Below are positions 9,766-20,699 of a DNA stretch of 64,000 nt, piece by piece. The notes beneath the pieces were generated by a model, which did no database searches, was not told the DNA's origin, and worked only from the letters and a program-made list of their open reading frames with translations. The translations under genes and the position numbers were made by a program. Origin of the DNA: Atkinsonella hypoxylon (Eukaryota; Ascomycota; Sordariomycetes; Hypocreales; Clavicipitaceae); contig JFHB01000007.1 of assembly GCA_000729835.1 (NCBI GenBank), positions 124,001 through 188,000 of the forward strand. The letters are read 5' to 3'. The first letter of the stretch is position 1; each line of letters begins with the position of its first letter.

Positions 9766-10243
9766 ATGCTTGTCAGTGGGGGCGTAATTACCTTAAACAA
9801 AGGAATAGTCTTGTGGTCAATGTCGCTCGCTATTGTGTTATTGGACAACTCTACTGGGCCTGCATCGGTCATGTAGGAAATCGATGTTTCTGGACTACTT
9901 TTATTCAGTTCCGAGGCAGATTTACCCTATTGCGTCTCGTCCTAGGATAGATATACCATTTTAATTGCCGTGACAGACAACGTGCACAATACATCATTTA
10001 CGCGATCAGCGCCGAGTCTCATCTCATTCTGTTGTGAAAACTAGGCCGTTACCTTATTCCACTGCAAGCAAGATAGTAATGCAACGGATGCACTGCCCCC
10101 TCCATATCACACGAGAGTATGACTGATTCATTATCCCTATCAATACATCATGCACTATATGGCAAAAGACCAGGGGTCCCAGGGGTCTTGTCCAAGTTGC
10201 TATCCTTTGCCGTGGATTCACAGGCGCCTGGCCGTCATCTATG
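9766..10243. other. Intergenic region upstream of the tRNA pair
   Basis: A spacer of 478 bases between the tRNA-Asn genes and the stop of the esterase gene. I see no gene or clear repeat in it. Confidence 0.5.
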
Positions 10244-11865
10244 CTATAGCTTAGCATTATCCGGAATCCAAGCCTTGGCCTCAGCCACCGCGTCCACGAC
10301 TCTCTGTCGTATAGTCTCATCAGGCACATCACAGAGGTCCTCGAACGCCAGAGGCGTTTCTTTCAGAGTTTTGGCCGAAATCGTCGTTGAACTCGAGGTC
10401 AGGGACTGCGGATCCTCCACAGCCCGCTGAATGAAAGCTGCCCAGCGGCCGAAGCAGTGCCGGGACTCGGCCAAATTGCTGAAGACCAGCGCAAAGCAAT
10501 GCGCCATCGCCTCATACTCCTCGAACACCACCGTTACGCCCTCCCTGTGGAGCTTCTGTGCCATCCATTTACCTTCGTACGCTAGTCTTTCCCACCCTAC
10601 GCAGAAGTAGACGGGAGGAAAGCCTGTCCAATCTCTTCTCATGACGGGGGACACGAGGGGGTGAGTCATCAGGTCGTCAGCTGCGTACATGAACTTGCGC
10701 GGCGGGTTGGCAGGCCATATGCCGCTTGGCTGGAGACCCTTGCGGCCCATATCGCCTATGCAACTGAGGTAGTCAAATGCCGCTGGGATTTTGCCATAGT
10801 ACGGCAGCGAGCTGTGGGAGATGTCTAACCATGGGGAAATGCAGGTTGCTGCGGTTGGAATGGGGATCTCGCGCTCTTCGCCGTGCCACATGATGCGCTT
10901 GCCCATGCGGTTGAGGCCAACGATGACCTGCATCAAGGCCATGGTCAGGTTCCCTCCAGCACTGAAACCGTCCGGAGAGGAGCAAAGTCAGTATAAGATC
11001 GTATAACACCGCCGACTTTCCCTCATATGTAAGATTGATTCAGAGTGGGACGAATGAGGATTGTGAAAAAGACGACTCACCTGTCACCGGCAATGACGAT
11101 ATGCTCAGGCTTCACTGGAGAATGGAATGACTCCGGCGGCGGGTAAAGCAGTGTAAGGTAGACTACCAGACAATCCAAGAGGGACGCCGGAAAGGGGTTC
11201 TGCGGCACCAGCCTGTATCGAACTGAAAACGCTCTTCCACCCGTGATCTTGGCGAGCTTCTTGACTGCAGGCCGATGTGTGATAGGATCCAAAAAGGCAT
11301 GTGCCCCGCCGTGTAAATACAGGATGGTAGTCGGAGACCTGGTTTCCTTCATGAGTTCCTCATATTTCTGCTTCTCGGGGATCTTAGGCTGCGGCTCATC
11401 CGTCTTCGCGCCCGCCCTGTATCCCGTCCATTCGCCATACACTGGAATCAGGTCGGGGACATGTATAGCCGGGGCTGGTACGTCAGGATTGTTGAGCGAT
11501 TCAATGACGCCTCCCAATGCTACTTTCACGGACTCGGCCTCTAGCTCTGCAGGGACAGGAACTGTGTATTCGCTGATCCACATTCGCCCTGTGACGGGCG
11601 ACTTTCGAAGAGTTCGACCCTGCACCCGATCGAACGTGCTGCTCCTTCCTTCGGTAGGTGCGATGAAGGCTCGTAATAGGGCTACCTTTATTGCGCTGCC
11701 AACATCGTAGTATGGGGATGTCTCAGCCAAGTTGAGAGAATGAGAGAGGAAGACTCGCACGATAAGTGGAATGTATGTCAGACCAAGCCGGAATAGTGAC
11801 GACACTCGTGGGTGCTGTGGTGTCAGAGGGACGGGTTGTTCGATGGGTGGCGGAGAGTCGGCCAT
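10244..11865 (-). CDS. Alpha/beta hydrolase of the HSL (hormone-sensitive lipase-like) esterase family
   Basis: Two exons, 11081-11865 and 10244-10961, giving 500 residues. The phase-2 intron (119 nt) splits the nucleophile motif: exon 1 ends in GAC AG and exon 2 begins T GCT GGA GGG, restoring GDSAGGN. The oxyanion-hole motif is YLHGGAH and the candidate catalytic His is in AMAHCF. Where many relatives carry Asp in a G-x-x-E/D-x-L segment, this one reads VGWERLAYEG, so the acidic member of the triad may be Glu. The start at 11865 (context catcATGG) is used because the longer frame opens with TTG. Family members deacylate esters, including steryl acetates (yeast Say1); the substrate here is unknown. 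A hydrophobic stretch near residues 20-40 could anchor it to the ER. Confidence 0.85.
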
Positions 11866-12626
11866 GATGTCATGGAACGGCGCCGAGTTTCGTTCCAAGT
11901 TGGTCAAGAACGAAGATGGTGAGTTTGCATGGGCCGGATTCTTTTGTGTAGATGGTGTTGATTGTATTCTATCTGGTCTTTCTCCTCAGCTACAAATATA
12001 TGGTGAGTATACTGTAGAGAATGAGGGAAGTCTGGTGAGGTTGATGCGAATGGATTCCTTCTGGCTGGCGGCTCCTTGTGGGGAGCTCAGGCGCCGCGGG
12101 CGACCTTTGATTCCGTCTGGTGCGACAGCATCAAATCCTGTTCTGCTTTCTGAGTCATAGGAGGGGAAGATGCCGAGGTAAGAGAGTCTAATGTCCCGAT
12201 CCGGGAAACAGGATCTGGTTGTGCGAATAAACCGTCTGGTGGCGAGACATGGAAGCGCGATACCCTAGTAAGGGGATCGGCTAAAGTAAGGATGTCGCGT
12301 CTAGGTGAACTAGTCCAAACGGGTGCTTGAGGTTTGCCCTTGTCTTCCGCATTTAGACTGCATCAAAGGATACATATATTATCAAGCGGGCCTGCTTATA
12401 TGCCGACTTAGTATTTTACAGAAAGATTTTACCCAAGCAAATTTGTTCACCTTCTGCGAGACTCAACAACCATGGCTGTCTAACCGTAGTTATCACCCAA
12501 ACCCATCCATCCGCGGGATACAGCGTGAGCCATTTCCGCCCTCTTAACTACCCTCACCCGGCTCCGCCTTTCGTTCTCTTCTCATGGTGTTAATGTCACA
12601 TTCGACTCGTTTCAATCTACATTGGT
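11866..12626. other. Intergenic region upstream of the esterase gene
   Basis: This 761-base spacer holds the 5' side of the esterase gene and the 3' side of PEX14. No recognisable coding content was seen. Confidence 0.5.
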
Positions 12627-13866
12627 TCAAGAACTGTTGCTAGCTTCGTTCTTGTTCTCAGAGTCCTTGGCGGCAGAGGAGCTCGACGCCGCCGCCGCCA
12701 TCTGCCAGGCGGGGATAGAGGCCTTCGTTGCAGGACCACCGCTTGAGAAGCTAGACGGCCTGTTGAAAGCATTCTGTGCAAGACTCTTAGGTGGCTCGGC
12801 AGATGCTGACGGAGTGCTCGCGCTCGTGCTCTCTGGCACGGATTCAACGGTCGGTGTAGTCGGCGTGGCAGAACAGCTAACGGGGAGAGTTGCTCCCGTC
12901 TGACGAGGGAACGTAGCATTGGCAGCTGGCGTAGCGCTTGGTGCCATTCTTTGCGAAACCAGTGTCTTCAGACTAGTGAGTTCTTTATTGAGCTCGGACA
13001 ACCGATTGTCTGCGACGCTCTTCTGGTTGTCCATTGCCTTGGGGATGGCGTCCTTCAGAGCCTGGATTTCCTCACGAATCCGCTGAGCGTCATCCTCACG
13101 GCGGCGATTAGCAGATTTGAGATCACCCATGACAGTCTCAAGTTCCTCAATCGCCGAGTCCAATTTTTCGGTTCTCTGCTGTTCTGCGTCCCTGAGTGCT
13201 TCAGTATCCTTCGCCAGTTGCTCCACCAACGCAAATGCTCTGTTGAATTGCTCTTCTATCGACTCCTTGTCCTGCTTCAGCCTTTCTGGGGTTGGGGGTG
13301 CAATTAGAGGATACAGATAGCGCTTTTTGAACAAGTGTTAACCAATAGATTGAGAGATGAACCTTTCGAATTGTGCATACCTTGCTCAGGGAGTAAAAGC
13401 CGTAGCCAACACCGCTTACGACGGTAGCCATGATGAACCAGTCTCGCCAGTCTCTTCGCGGGACCGGTGGCGGGACTTGCCAGGCTTGTTGCGGATATGG
13501 AGGATAGTACTGCTGAGGGGGTCCTGGTGGAGGACCGTATTGCGCAGTTGGCGGAACAGGACCACCTCCAACCCGAGCGAGGGCTACATTTATCTCCTCC
13601 TGTGTAAGATTTTTCGATCGCAGAAATGAGATCTTGTTCTCGACAGAGGACGACGCAACGCTGGGATCCTGCAGGACTGTATGAGACGTTAGCCGAACCC
13701 TATTCCAGAAGATTTTGTCTTGCGTCCAATCGCCCAATCGGGCATGAAATGAACTGACATTGTGCCTGAAATGAAAATTAGCTTCCTGAATCTTTTGGCG
13801 ACACGTGAGCTTGAATCGTGAACAAGTACTAACCGCAGAGGCTACCAGGTCCTCACGGACCGCCAT
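12627..13866 (-). CDS. PEX14: Peroxin-14, peroxisomal docking-complex protein
   Basis: PEX14 is the membrane docking factor for the cargo receptors PEX5 and PEX7 at the peroxisome. Exons are 13830-13866, 13381-13676 and 12627-13322, giving 342 residues. The N-terminal PEX14 signature is clear: MAVREDLVASAV, then LQDPSVAS and FLRSKNLTQEEINVALARVG. A proline/tyrosine-rich linker (PPPGPPQQYYPPYPQQ) precedes the membrane-proximal segment DWFIMATVVSGVGYGFYSL. RYLYPLIAPPTPERL then leads into a coiled coil and a serine/alanine-rich tail. The first junction uses donor GTACTT because only that keeps phase, and it yields one residue fewer than commonly seen between SAV and LQDP. The 3' acceptor of intron 2 is AAG. 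The gene is divergent from NDC80 with 585 bases between the start codons. Confidence 0.92.
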
Positions 13867-14451
13867 GGCGGAATCGGGGATTATCGCGTTCTTCTCACGA
13901 CTTCATCACCAAGCTGAAAAGGGAGTTTTAGCTGATGACCACAGGTTGACTAAAATACATCTGTTTATGCGAGGAGAAGAAAACAGAGATGCGTCCAGTA
14001 AGAGTGGAGTTTTGGAGTTGAGGCGATGGTACTCCGCGGCAGTCCTAGAGCCGAGGCAGCTCAAGTACCTATGTACCTACTAGACCAGACGGATAAATAC
14101 CTAACTACCTACCTACCTACCTTAGGTACCTAGGTAGGTAGTTACCTGTTGATCAAAGCTTCAATCAGCACGTGATCCCTTTAGGTGTCTTAACAGGCGC
14201 GGCGAAAATGCGCTTGCCCCGCTCAAAACGTTGGCTGCAGACGCTACCCAATCATATCTCCTGCTGCTGTTTTGTTTACTTTCCAACGGAGTAACATAAC
14301 TTTCGCTGTCACTGAGATTCATGGTCACAATGCTTCATTGCTTTCCAAGATAAAGCATTTGCCTCGCTTTATAACATTACTTCTTTTACGCGCCTATTTC
14401 CGTCGGTCATATATCATTTGCTGATCTCACACCAGCGTACTTGTATTGGCC
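13867..14451. promoter_or_regulatory. Divergent promoter region PEX14 / NDC80
   Basis: 585 bases separate the two start codons. At about 14095-14155 lies a self-complementary run of cctacctacctacc and taggtacctaggtagg units that could form a cruciform. No TATA box was identified with confidence. Confidence 0.5.
14095..14155. repeat. CCTAGGTAGG-type palindromic repeat patch
   Basis: A run of cctaactacctacctacc followed by ttaggtacctaggtaggtag, nearly a perfect inverted repeat, between PEX14 and NDC80. Confidence 0.6.
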
Positions 14452-16784
14452 ATGTCTCAAGACACAGGTTTCTGGAGTGTTCGCAGACCGAGAGAAGTAA
14501 GTTCTTGCGATGATAAATGCCAGATTTTGCGACGAGTCCTTGTCGCATTGTCATCTAGAGCTAACTTAAGCATTTTACAGACTCTTGGGGGCATCGGAGT
14601 GAACACTGGAATTCCGCCACCGGGTTCAACTATGAAGCGCACTAATTTGAATCAGACTGGTCATGTCCGCTCGGTATCAGGGTCTAGGCAATCCCTAGCC
14701 ATGTCGAGACCTAGCCAGCCGATGTTTCAACGAACCTCATCAGGGACTAATCTCGCAGATATTGGTCTTTCTTCCGTCAAAAGAGCATCATCTCATCCCA
14801 AAAGCGCATTCAACAACGTGCTTCAGACACCCGGAATGACCAGGACCTCTTCCGACACAGAGAGGCGCAGCAGTGTTTATAGACCAAGACAGTCTGCCGC
14901 GGGCGGATTCAGCGGCCATCAAAGTTTCTTTCAAACGACGTTGCAGCCAGCCGGTGTACCTAAAGATCCTCGTCCATTAAAAGACCGATCATTCCAGCAA
15001 AGGATGGGCCATGAGCTCATGGAATACATGACTCAGAATGATTTTGAAATGCAAATGGGACATGTGCTATCCCCAAACGTTATGAAGTCGCCAACACAAA
15101 AGGATTTCAACTATATGTTTCAATGGCTATATCATCGCATTGACCCAAACCACAGATTCCTGAAAAACATTGACCAGGAGGTTCCGCCAATCTTGAAGCA
15201 GCTTAGGTATCCATTCGAGAGAAGCATCACAAAAAGCCAGCTGGCCGCCGTAGGTGGTCAAAACTGGAGCACGTTTCTGGGCCTATTGTATTGGATGATG
15301 CAGTTGGCGCAGATGCTGGATGGTTACGCCGCCAACAGATACATGGATGCTTGCCTAGAGGTCAATGTAGATGTCACCGGCGACCACATTATTTTTAATT
15401 TTCTCAGCACTGCGTACCGAGACTGGCTAGCCATGGATGAGGACATGGGAGACGAGGACGCTGAACGAGTCCTTGCGCCGCATGTTCAGGCAATGGCAAA
15501 AGAATTTGAGCACGCAAACGCAAAATATGTTGACGAGCTGGAGATGCTCGAGGCTGAAAATGCGCGGCTGCAGAAAGAAATTCAGGAATTAGAAAAGTCG
15601 ACCCCGGACCCTGCCGTATTGGATGATCACTTCAAGATCATGGAAGAGGACAAGATCAAATTCGAAGAGTACAATGCTTTGGCCCTGCAAAGGTCTGAAA
15701 AATACGAGAGCAGAATCACAGTCTTGCAAGAGGAGCTGGGTAAATTGGTGGAAGAGTTGAAAGAAGCCGATGACGAGAGGCGAGGACTCCAGAAGGCAGT
15801 TGACGCACAGGGCATCAGCATGCAGGATATCGACCGCATGAACTCGGAACGAGACCGGCTCCAGAGAGGCATAGAGTCTGCTACTCAGAGACTCGACGAA
15901 GTCAAGAAAAAGGTGGCAGAAAAGGAATCCGAGGCCAGCTACAAGCTGGAGGAACTCGAGCGGTTAGTAGACAAGTACAACACGCTTGCGTACCAAATAG
16001 CGGTAATTCCACCTACTGCTGCAAATGCTAGAGAGAAAGACTACGAGCTCCAGGTCAGCATCAACGAGGGCTCCGATTTCACGTCGACGAACTTGAACGC
16101 CTCCAGGAATATGTCACCATCCGCAGAGCGATTGTTGGTAGATGCTACAACAGGATACCAACCAAGTCATATTTTGAACCTGGACCTCCGTGGCCAAATT
16201 CGAAGCAATTTTCTTCTGCTGCGCAAAGAGATTTCCGAGCGGCGAAGTGCTGCGATGGATCGTATGATGAGGGACCACGATTTGCTGGATGGAATTAAGG
16301 AGGCCATTGAAGATAAGCGCAACGAGGTCGAGGCGTTGGAGCACCGTGTTCGCGCAGCTGAGGAAGAATACGAAAAGACAAAAGAAGTCACAACAGCTCA
16401 GAAGATGGGATCCGATGCACAAATCGAGAAGATGGAAAAGGAGCTTTCGAGAATGCGGGCCGGCTTGTCTGAATCGGTGCAACTGCTCGAACAACGCGAA
16501 ATCAATACCACGATAGAGTAAGTTGTGCTGTTAAAGGTTTGCCCGCTTATATACAGTCTTGGCTAATTATCCGACATCTTAGGTACGAGCAACTTGTTCT
16601 TGGAGCGAGCTCTCTCCGCGAAGAGCTGCACACTGAGATTGATCGCATGCTCAACGATATCATTAAATTCAAGATACATATTCAGAAGAACTTGGACGAT
16701 TATGAAGGTTTTGTTGCGGATGAACTCGAGAAAGAGCTTGGTGTGGACGACGGTAAGGACGATACCCGGGTGATGGACCTGTAA
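14452..16784 (+). CDS. NDC80: Kinetochore protein NDC80 (HEC1)
   Basis: The microtubule-binding subunit of the NDC80 kinetochore complex (with NUF2, SPC24, SPC25). Exons are 14452-14496, 14581-16517 and 16583-16784, giving 727 residues. The N-terminus is basic and Ser/Thr/Arg-rich, as expected for the Aurora B-regulated tail. The calponin-homology head includes DFNYMFQWLYHRIDP and PFERSITKSQLAAVGGQNW. A long coiled coil runs from about residue 325 to the end, which reads EYEQLVLGASSLREEL, then IKFKIHIQKNLDDYE. The first intron (14497-14580) is 84 nt, a multiple of three, with no in-frame stop. Its retention would insert 28 residues, but GTAAGT and TTTTACAG are good splice sites. ATG 14452 is preferred; 14446 is an upstream near-start in the same frame. 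Confidence 0.95.
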
Positions 16785-18372
16785 CATGGGGGCAAGACAC
16801 TTTAACCTGAATATTTGCATATGTGTGTGTTAAAGCAATGATTTTTGTTTCTAAAAGCGTTCGGGGTTAGGTATTGACACTTTGAGCGTGGGTGGTTGAG
16901 ATATCACTTGGGACACGAATTATGATGACCATAGTATGACATCTTATTCTTTAGAATCCTTTCAGAAGTCGGCGCATTGTTGTGTTTCTGGAACCAACTC
17001 GGCTTGTGCTTGCACATCGAAGGTGTTACAATCTTGCTTGAAGGGAAGAAACCCGCTGTCGTATCTTGAACGTCAGCTTGTGATCTGGCTTTTTGACATT
17101 TAACGATAGGGATGCCAACGATCAGCTTCTTGGCCTTCTTTTGAGAAATCATTTTCAATCGTCTCAATCGTCTCAATGAGTCCAGCTTTCTTTTACTAAC
17201 GGCATACCCGACTCCCGCAGGCTCTGTTCCGTGGGGCGAATATGCCTCGTCTGACAGTCACAAAGCACATTTTGATATCACCTTTACATCACACGATGTA
17301 ATTGTGTTCGCTTGCTCGTAGTGGTGCAGGTGACCACGGCGTAGACCTCGTCGTCTGCGTCGCAGCCATCGATGAAAGTGACTGAGAACTACAGTGAAAC
17401 GACTGTACTGGCGAGTTTGGACCGGCTAGATGAACTCCGTACCAATACGATTTGCAGCAGGACATTTAGAGGAGTGTACATGTTCTGCAGCACGACTTTC
17501 TCACTCACTGCGACGCATTTTCAGATAACCCTAGCAAGTACCTTGGTTGAGCTGATGACGTTATTCGGCAGGGTAGCAGCCTACGTTGCGAACTAAAATT
17601 GTTTTGGCGCAAAGCACCAGACGGCTAATTACCTAGTGTCCAGTAGCGCGAGCAGGGGACTGGCTATCTCGCGATGCTGTGAGAGTCAAGAGAAGTTCTG
17701 GATATGACAGCTTGTCCATCGTCGGCAGGGTTACCAGCCGGGGCAGCTCGAAGGGCTTCCTCATAGTTGAGAGGTCCAAGTGAGAGCATACATTCTCGCA
17801 GGCGAGGATAGCCTCTGATGTTAGGAAGGAAGGAAGGACATGAGATGCAAGACACTTTTCTTTGGTCCGAAATCGCGCCGTCGACGTATCGAATTCATGA
17901 CGAGACGTTTGAATTGCTCATCGTAGATTGAAGGACCGTATGTCAGGGCTTGCTAAACTTGCAAGGAGGAAGCAAAGCTGGTGGAGAAACTCTAGCGACA
18001 ATCAAAAGCTTGGATAAGAGTGATGGCAGGATTTACAGTTGCTTTTCTTGTTTAGCGTCAGCAAAGACCATGAAAGGTGAACGTTAGAACTGCCATCTCT
18101 TAATACAGTTTGTCAATTGCACATAACAAATGTTGGGGGTGGGTTATCAGCCACACCACGTGACTCCAGCACAACAAGCTTTTCTCACGCTAGCTAGAAC
18201 CGTGGCGTCAGCGACTAACATATCGCCGGGCCATTTTTTTTTTTTTCTTCCCTGCCTATTCTTTCACACCATTTAACTCATTGCGAGATCAAAAGGCACT
18301 CTCGCCTTCTCCTCGATCCTCTTCACTTTCCACGGCCGTGAACCTTTCTCAGGCGAGCCTTTGTTGAAGACA
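16785..18372. other. Intergenic region NDC80 - eS12
   Basis: 1.6 kb without a gene I can support. Two minus-strand frames look slightly protein-like. One lies at 16904-17152 (from an internal ATG, lysine-rich start MISQKKAKKL). The other is at 17664-17855. Neither has a recognised domain and they cannot be joined convincingly. The right end is the promoter of the ribosomal protein gene, with a T-tract at about 18232-18246. Confidence 0.45.
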
Positions 18373-18963
18373 ATGGCGGAAGACGCTAATGCTGGTAAGT
18401 ACTCATCTTAGCCGGACTCCCGGATCCTGATCGCTTCGTCTGTCGCTGTGGTCTCAGGGTATAGGATGCTGACATTTCCTTCTAGCTTGGCCCTTGGCCG
18501 ATGCCGCTCTCACTCAGGAGATTCTCGATCTTCTGCAGTCGGCTACTCACCTTCGCCAGGCGAAGAAGGGCGCCAACGAGGGTATGTACAATTTGTGCAA
18601 CACACGATTCGCACACGATTCGCACACGATTCCATGCGCTTTCCTGGCCTTTCATATATTGCTTGTCTATTGTATCCCCTGGCTAACGATTATTTCTCAG
18701 TGACCAAAGCTCTTAACCGAGGCACTTGCGAAATCGCCATCCTGGCCGCTGACACCGAGCCTCTTGCCATTCTTCTGCACATTCCCCTTCTCTGCGAGGA
18801 CAAGGGTACTCCCTATGTCTACGTCCCTAGCAAGACGCTGCTCGGCCGTGCCTGCGGCGTCAGCCGTGCTGTCATTGCTGCCAGCATCAACTCCAACGAG
18901 GCCAGTGAGCTGGCTGGTCAGATTAAGGCTTTGCGCGACAAGGTCGAGCGCCTCGCCATTTAA
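18373..18963 (+). CDS. RPS12: 40S ribosomal protein S12 (eS12)
   Basis: A component of the small ribosomal subunit, of the L7Ae/L30e fold. Exons are 18373-18394, 18486-18581 and 18701-18963, giving 126 residues. Recognisable segments are ALTQEILDLLQSATHLRQ, VTKALNRGTCEIAILAAD, ALLHIPLLCEDKGTPYVYVP (with ILL in this copy) and GRACGVSRAVIAASI. The first exon is only 22 nt and both introns interrupt in phase 1, typical of fungal ribosomal protein genes with an intron close to the start. Intron 2 carries a short tandem array of acacgattcgc at about 18601-18632. Introns of ribosomal genes sometimes host snoRNAs, but I see no clear box C/D motif pair here. Confidence 0.96.
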
Positions 18964-20699
18964 TGGAAACGGTTACTGTGGAATACCGATGGCTCTATGA
19001 CTAGTCTTCTATCGTGGTTAAACTGGGATGAACAGTTGACTTGGTCAACGAACGGGAATTTTCAGACATGTCCGGAAAAATGCGATTGGGCTGCAGGGAT
19101 CAGAGAGCGCTGTCGTGTCCGATTCAACAGTCTGAACAGAGATACGCCATGCTGCGGGTGAAACTCGTGGGATCAATCGTAGCCAGCCAGGATTAGAAAA
19201 TACAAGGGTTGGTGCCTCATGAAGTCCCGATTTTGCTGTATTTAATGATTATCAAAGTAAAACGCGCCCTACCGTCCACGATGGATATGAATAGGACCCT
19301 CAATGGGTTAGCTTCTCCCATGTCCATTTATTTATATTCAGAATTGCGCCTTTTTTTCTCGTGGGGGGCTATACCATTGTAAGCCGAACTTGGACCAGTA
19401 CGAAATGTGATCCGTATTCCTACCATAAAACGGTACATCTCAGACCATACGCAGGCGTGTTACTATTCTACACAGACGACGAATAGGCCGCGGCACACTG
19501 AGCGAGTTTCATTATGCAAAGCCTCGGGATGTGAGGTATGTAGGGGGTGGCGCCTTCCCTCCCACAACATGAAGGATGCCGTTAGTCAAGGCACGTGGGA
19601 AGTTGGTCGCGTCGAAGCTGATTCGTTGAATGCGTGAGAAATGAAGCTAGAAAGTGGGGGCAAACGTGGTCGTCACACGCGGGCGACAGATTTCAAGACG
19701 GGGTCATGTAACTTGGCTACAGTACTATCATGGACGAACATTGTTTAATAATAAGCTCGACCGGGGTTGGATGGGATGACAAAGCGATTGCGTATCATCG
19801 CTGAGCTACCCATGCGCTCGGGCGAAGCTGGTGATCCAGGCACGCAGCATCAGGGCCCGAAGTTAGGCTTCTACATGGAGCATCACACCGCCTTGCTTTT
19901 TTTTTTCTCCTGCTTCCACAAGTCCCCTGCATGGCAGCTGTATCATGTTTCGAAGTCGGCAAGAGGGATCAGACGAGCAGTTCGTGCGAGTTCGAGCGTG
20001 CCTAGTTGGAAGTGGGAGCGATCGGGAGGGCCGGCACGACCAGGATAGGGTGTGATGGGAGATGTGATTGTCGACTAGGTTGCAGGTGATGTCAAGACAG
20101 GGGGCCCGCGCAAATTGATACGGAACTGGTTCAGGACGTTGAACAATGTCACTTGCAAGAGTCATGTTGCTCGGGAGGGTGCAATTCGAGGGGGAAGAAA
20201 CGTGGTCTTGCCTCCGTACCAACACCATCGCCAACGCGGATTCCCAGCGACAGTGAGCGACTGCGTTGCGATTGTAAGACTGCTGCGTTGTCGCAGGCAT
20301 ATTAACTGCCTGGGTATGGGGGTAGGGGTCCATAACGATGTTTGCCCCCGTCTTGTCAGAGCTGCAGCGACGCCATGCCAAACGGAGCTATCGATCATCG
20401 CATGTCCGCGCCTCTTCATGGGTAAGTTCAACCTACCTAGGTTCCCAATAGGACTGGGCTCAGATATACAATTATCCAAAAAAAAAAAAACCCCGGGGAT
20501 CGACGAGGACTTTCGCTTTTGTCTTCTTTCCTTTTTTTTCTTTTAAAAAAGAAAAAGAAAAGACTAGAAAAAAAGCGAAAGCCTCGTTCGAACCTTCTTC
20601 CTAGTTTCTTTAATACCTCCTTTTTTTTAATCATCGTCGTCCTATACCACTACTCCTACGCCCCTAGATAATCCATTCCGTCTCTGGCCTCGAGCAGCC
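18964..20699. other. Intergenic region eS12 - NAPE-PLD-like gene
   Basis: 1.7 kb with no supported gene. A minus-strand frame of 172 codons (19863-20381) starts with ATG but has no family resemblance and atypical composition. A T-rich/A-rich near-palindrome at about 20530-20575 (tttcttttaaaaaagaaaa) lies in the probable 5' leader of the next gene. An acctacctaggtt motif at 20431 belongs to the dispersed palindromic family. Confidence 0.5.

Noticed and set aside
17372..17596. Plus-strand frame of 74 codons between NDC80 and eS12
   Set aside because: No domain, no splice partner, and composition like the surrounding spacer.
19765..19835. Minus-strand tRNA-like sequence containing TAGCTCAG
   Set aside because: A box-A match alone; the anticodon and T arms do not pair and there is no acceptor stem.
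19863..20381. Minus-strand ATG frame of 172 codons
   Set aside because: No recognisable domain, uneven composition and no splice partners; in an intergenic stretch with other random frames.
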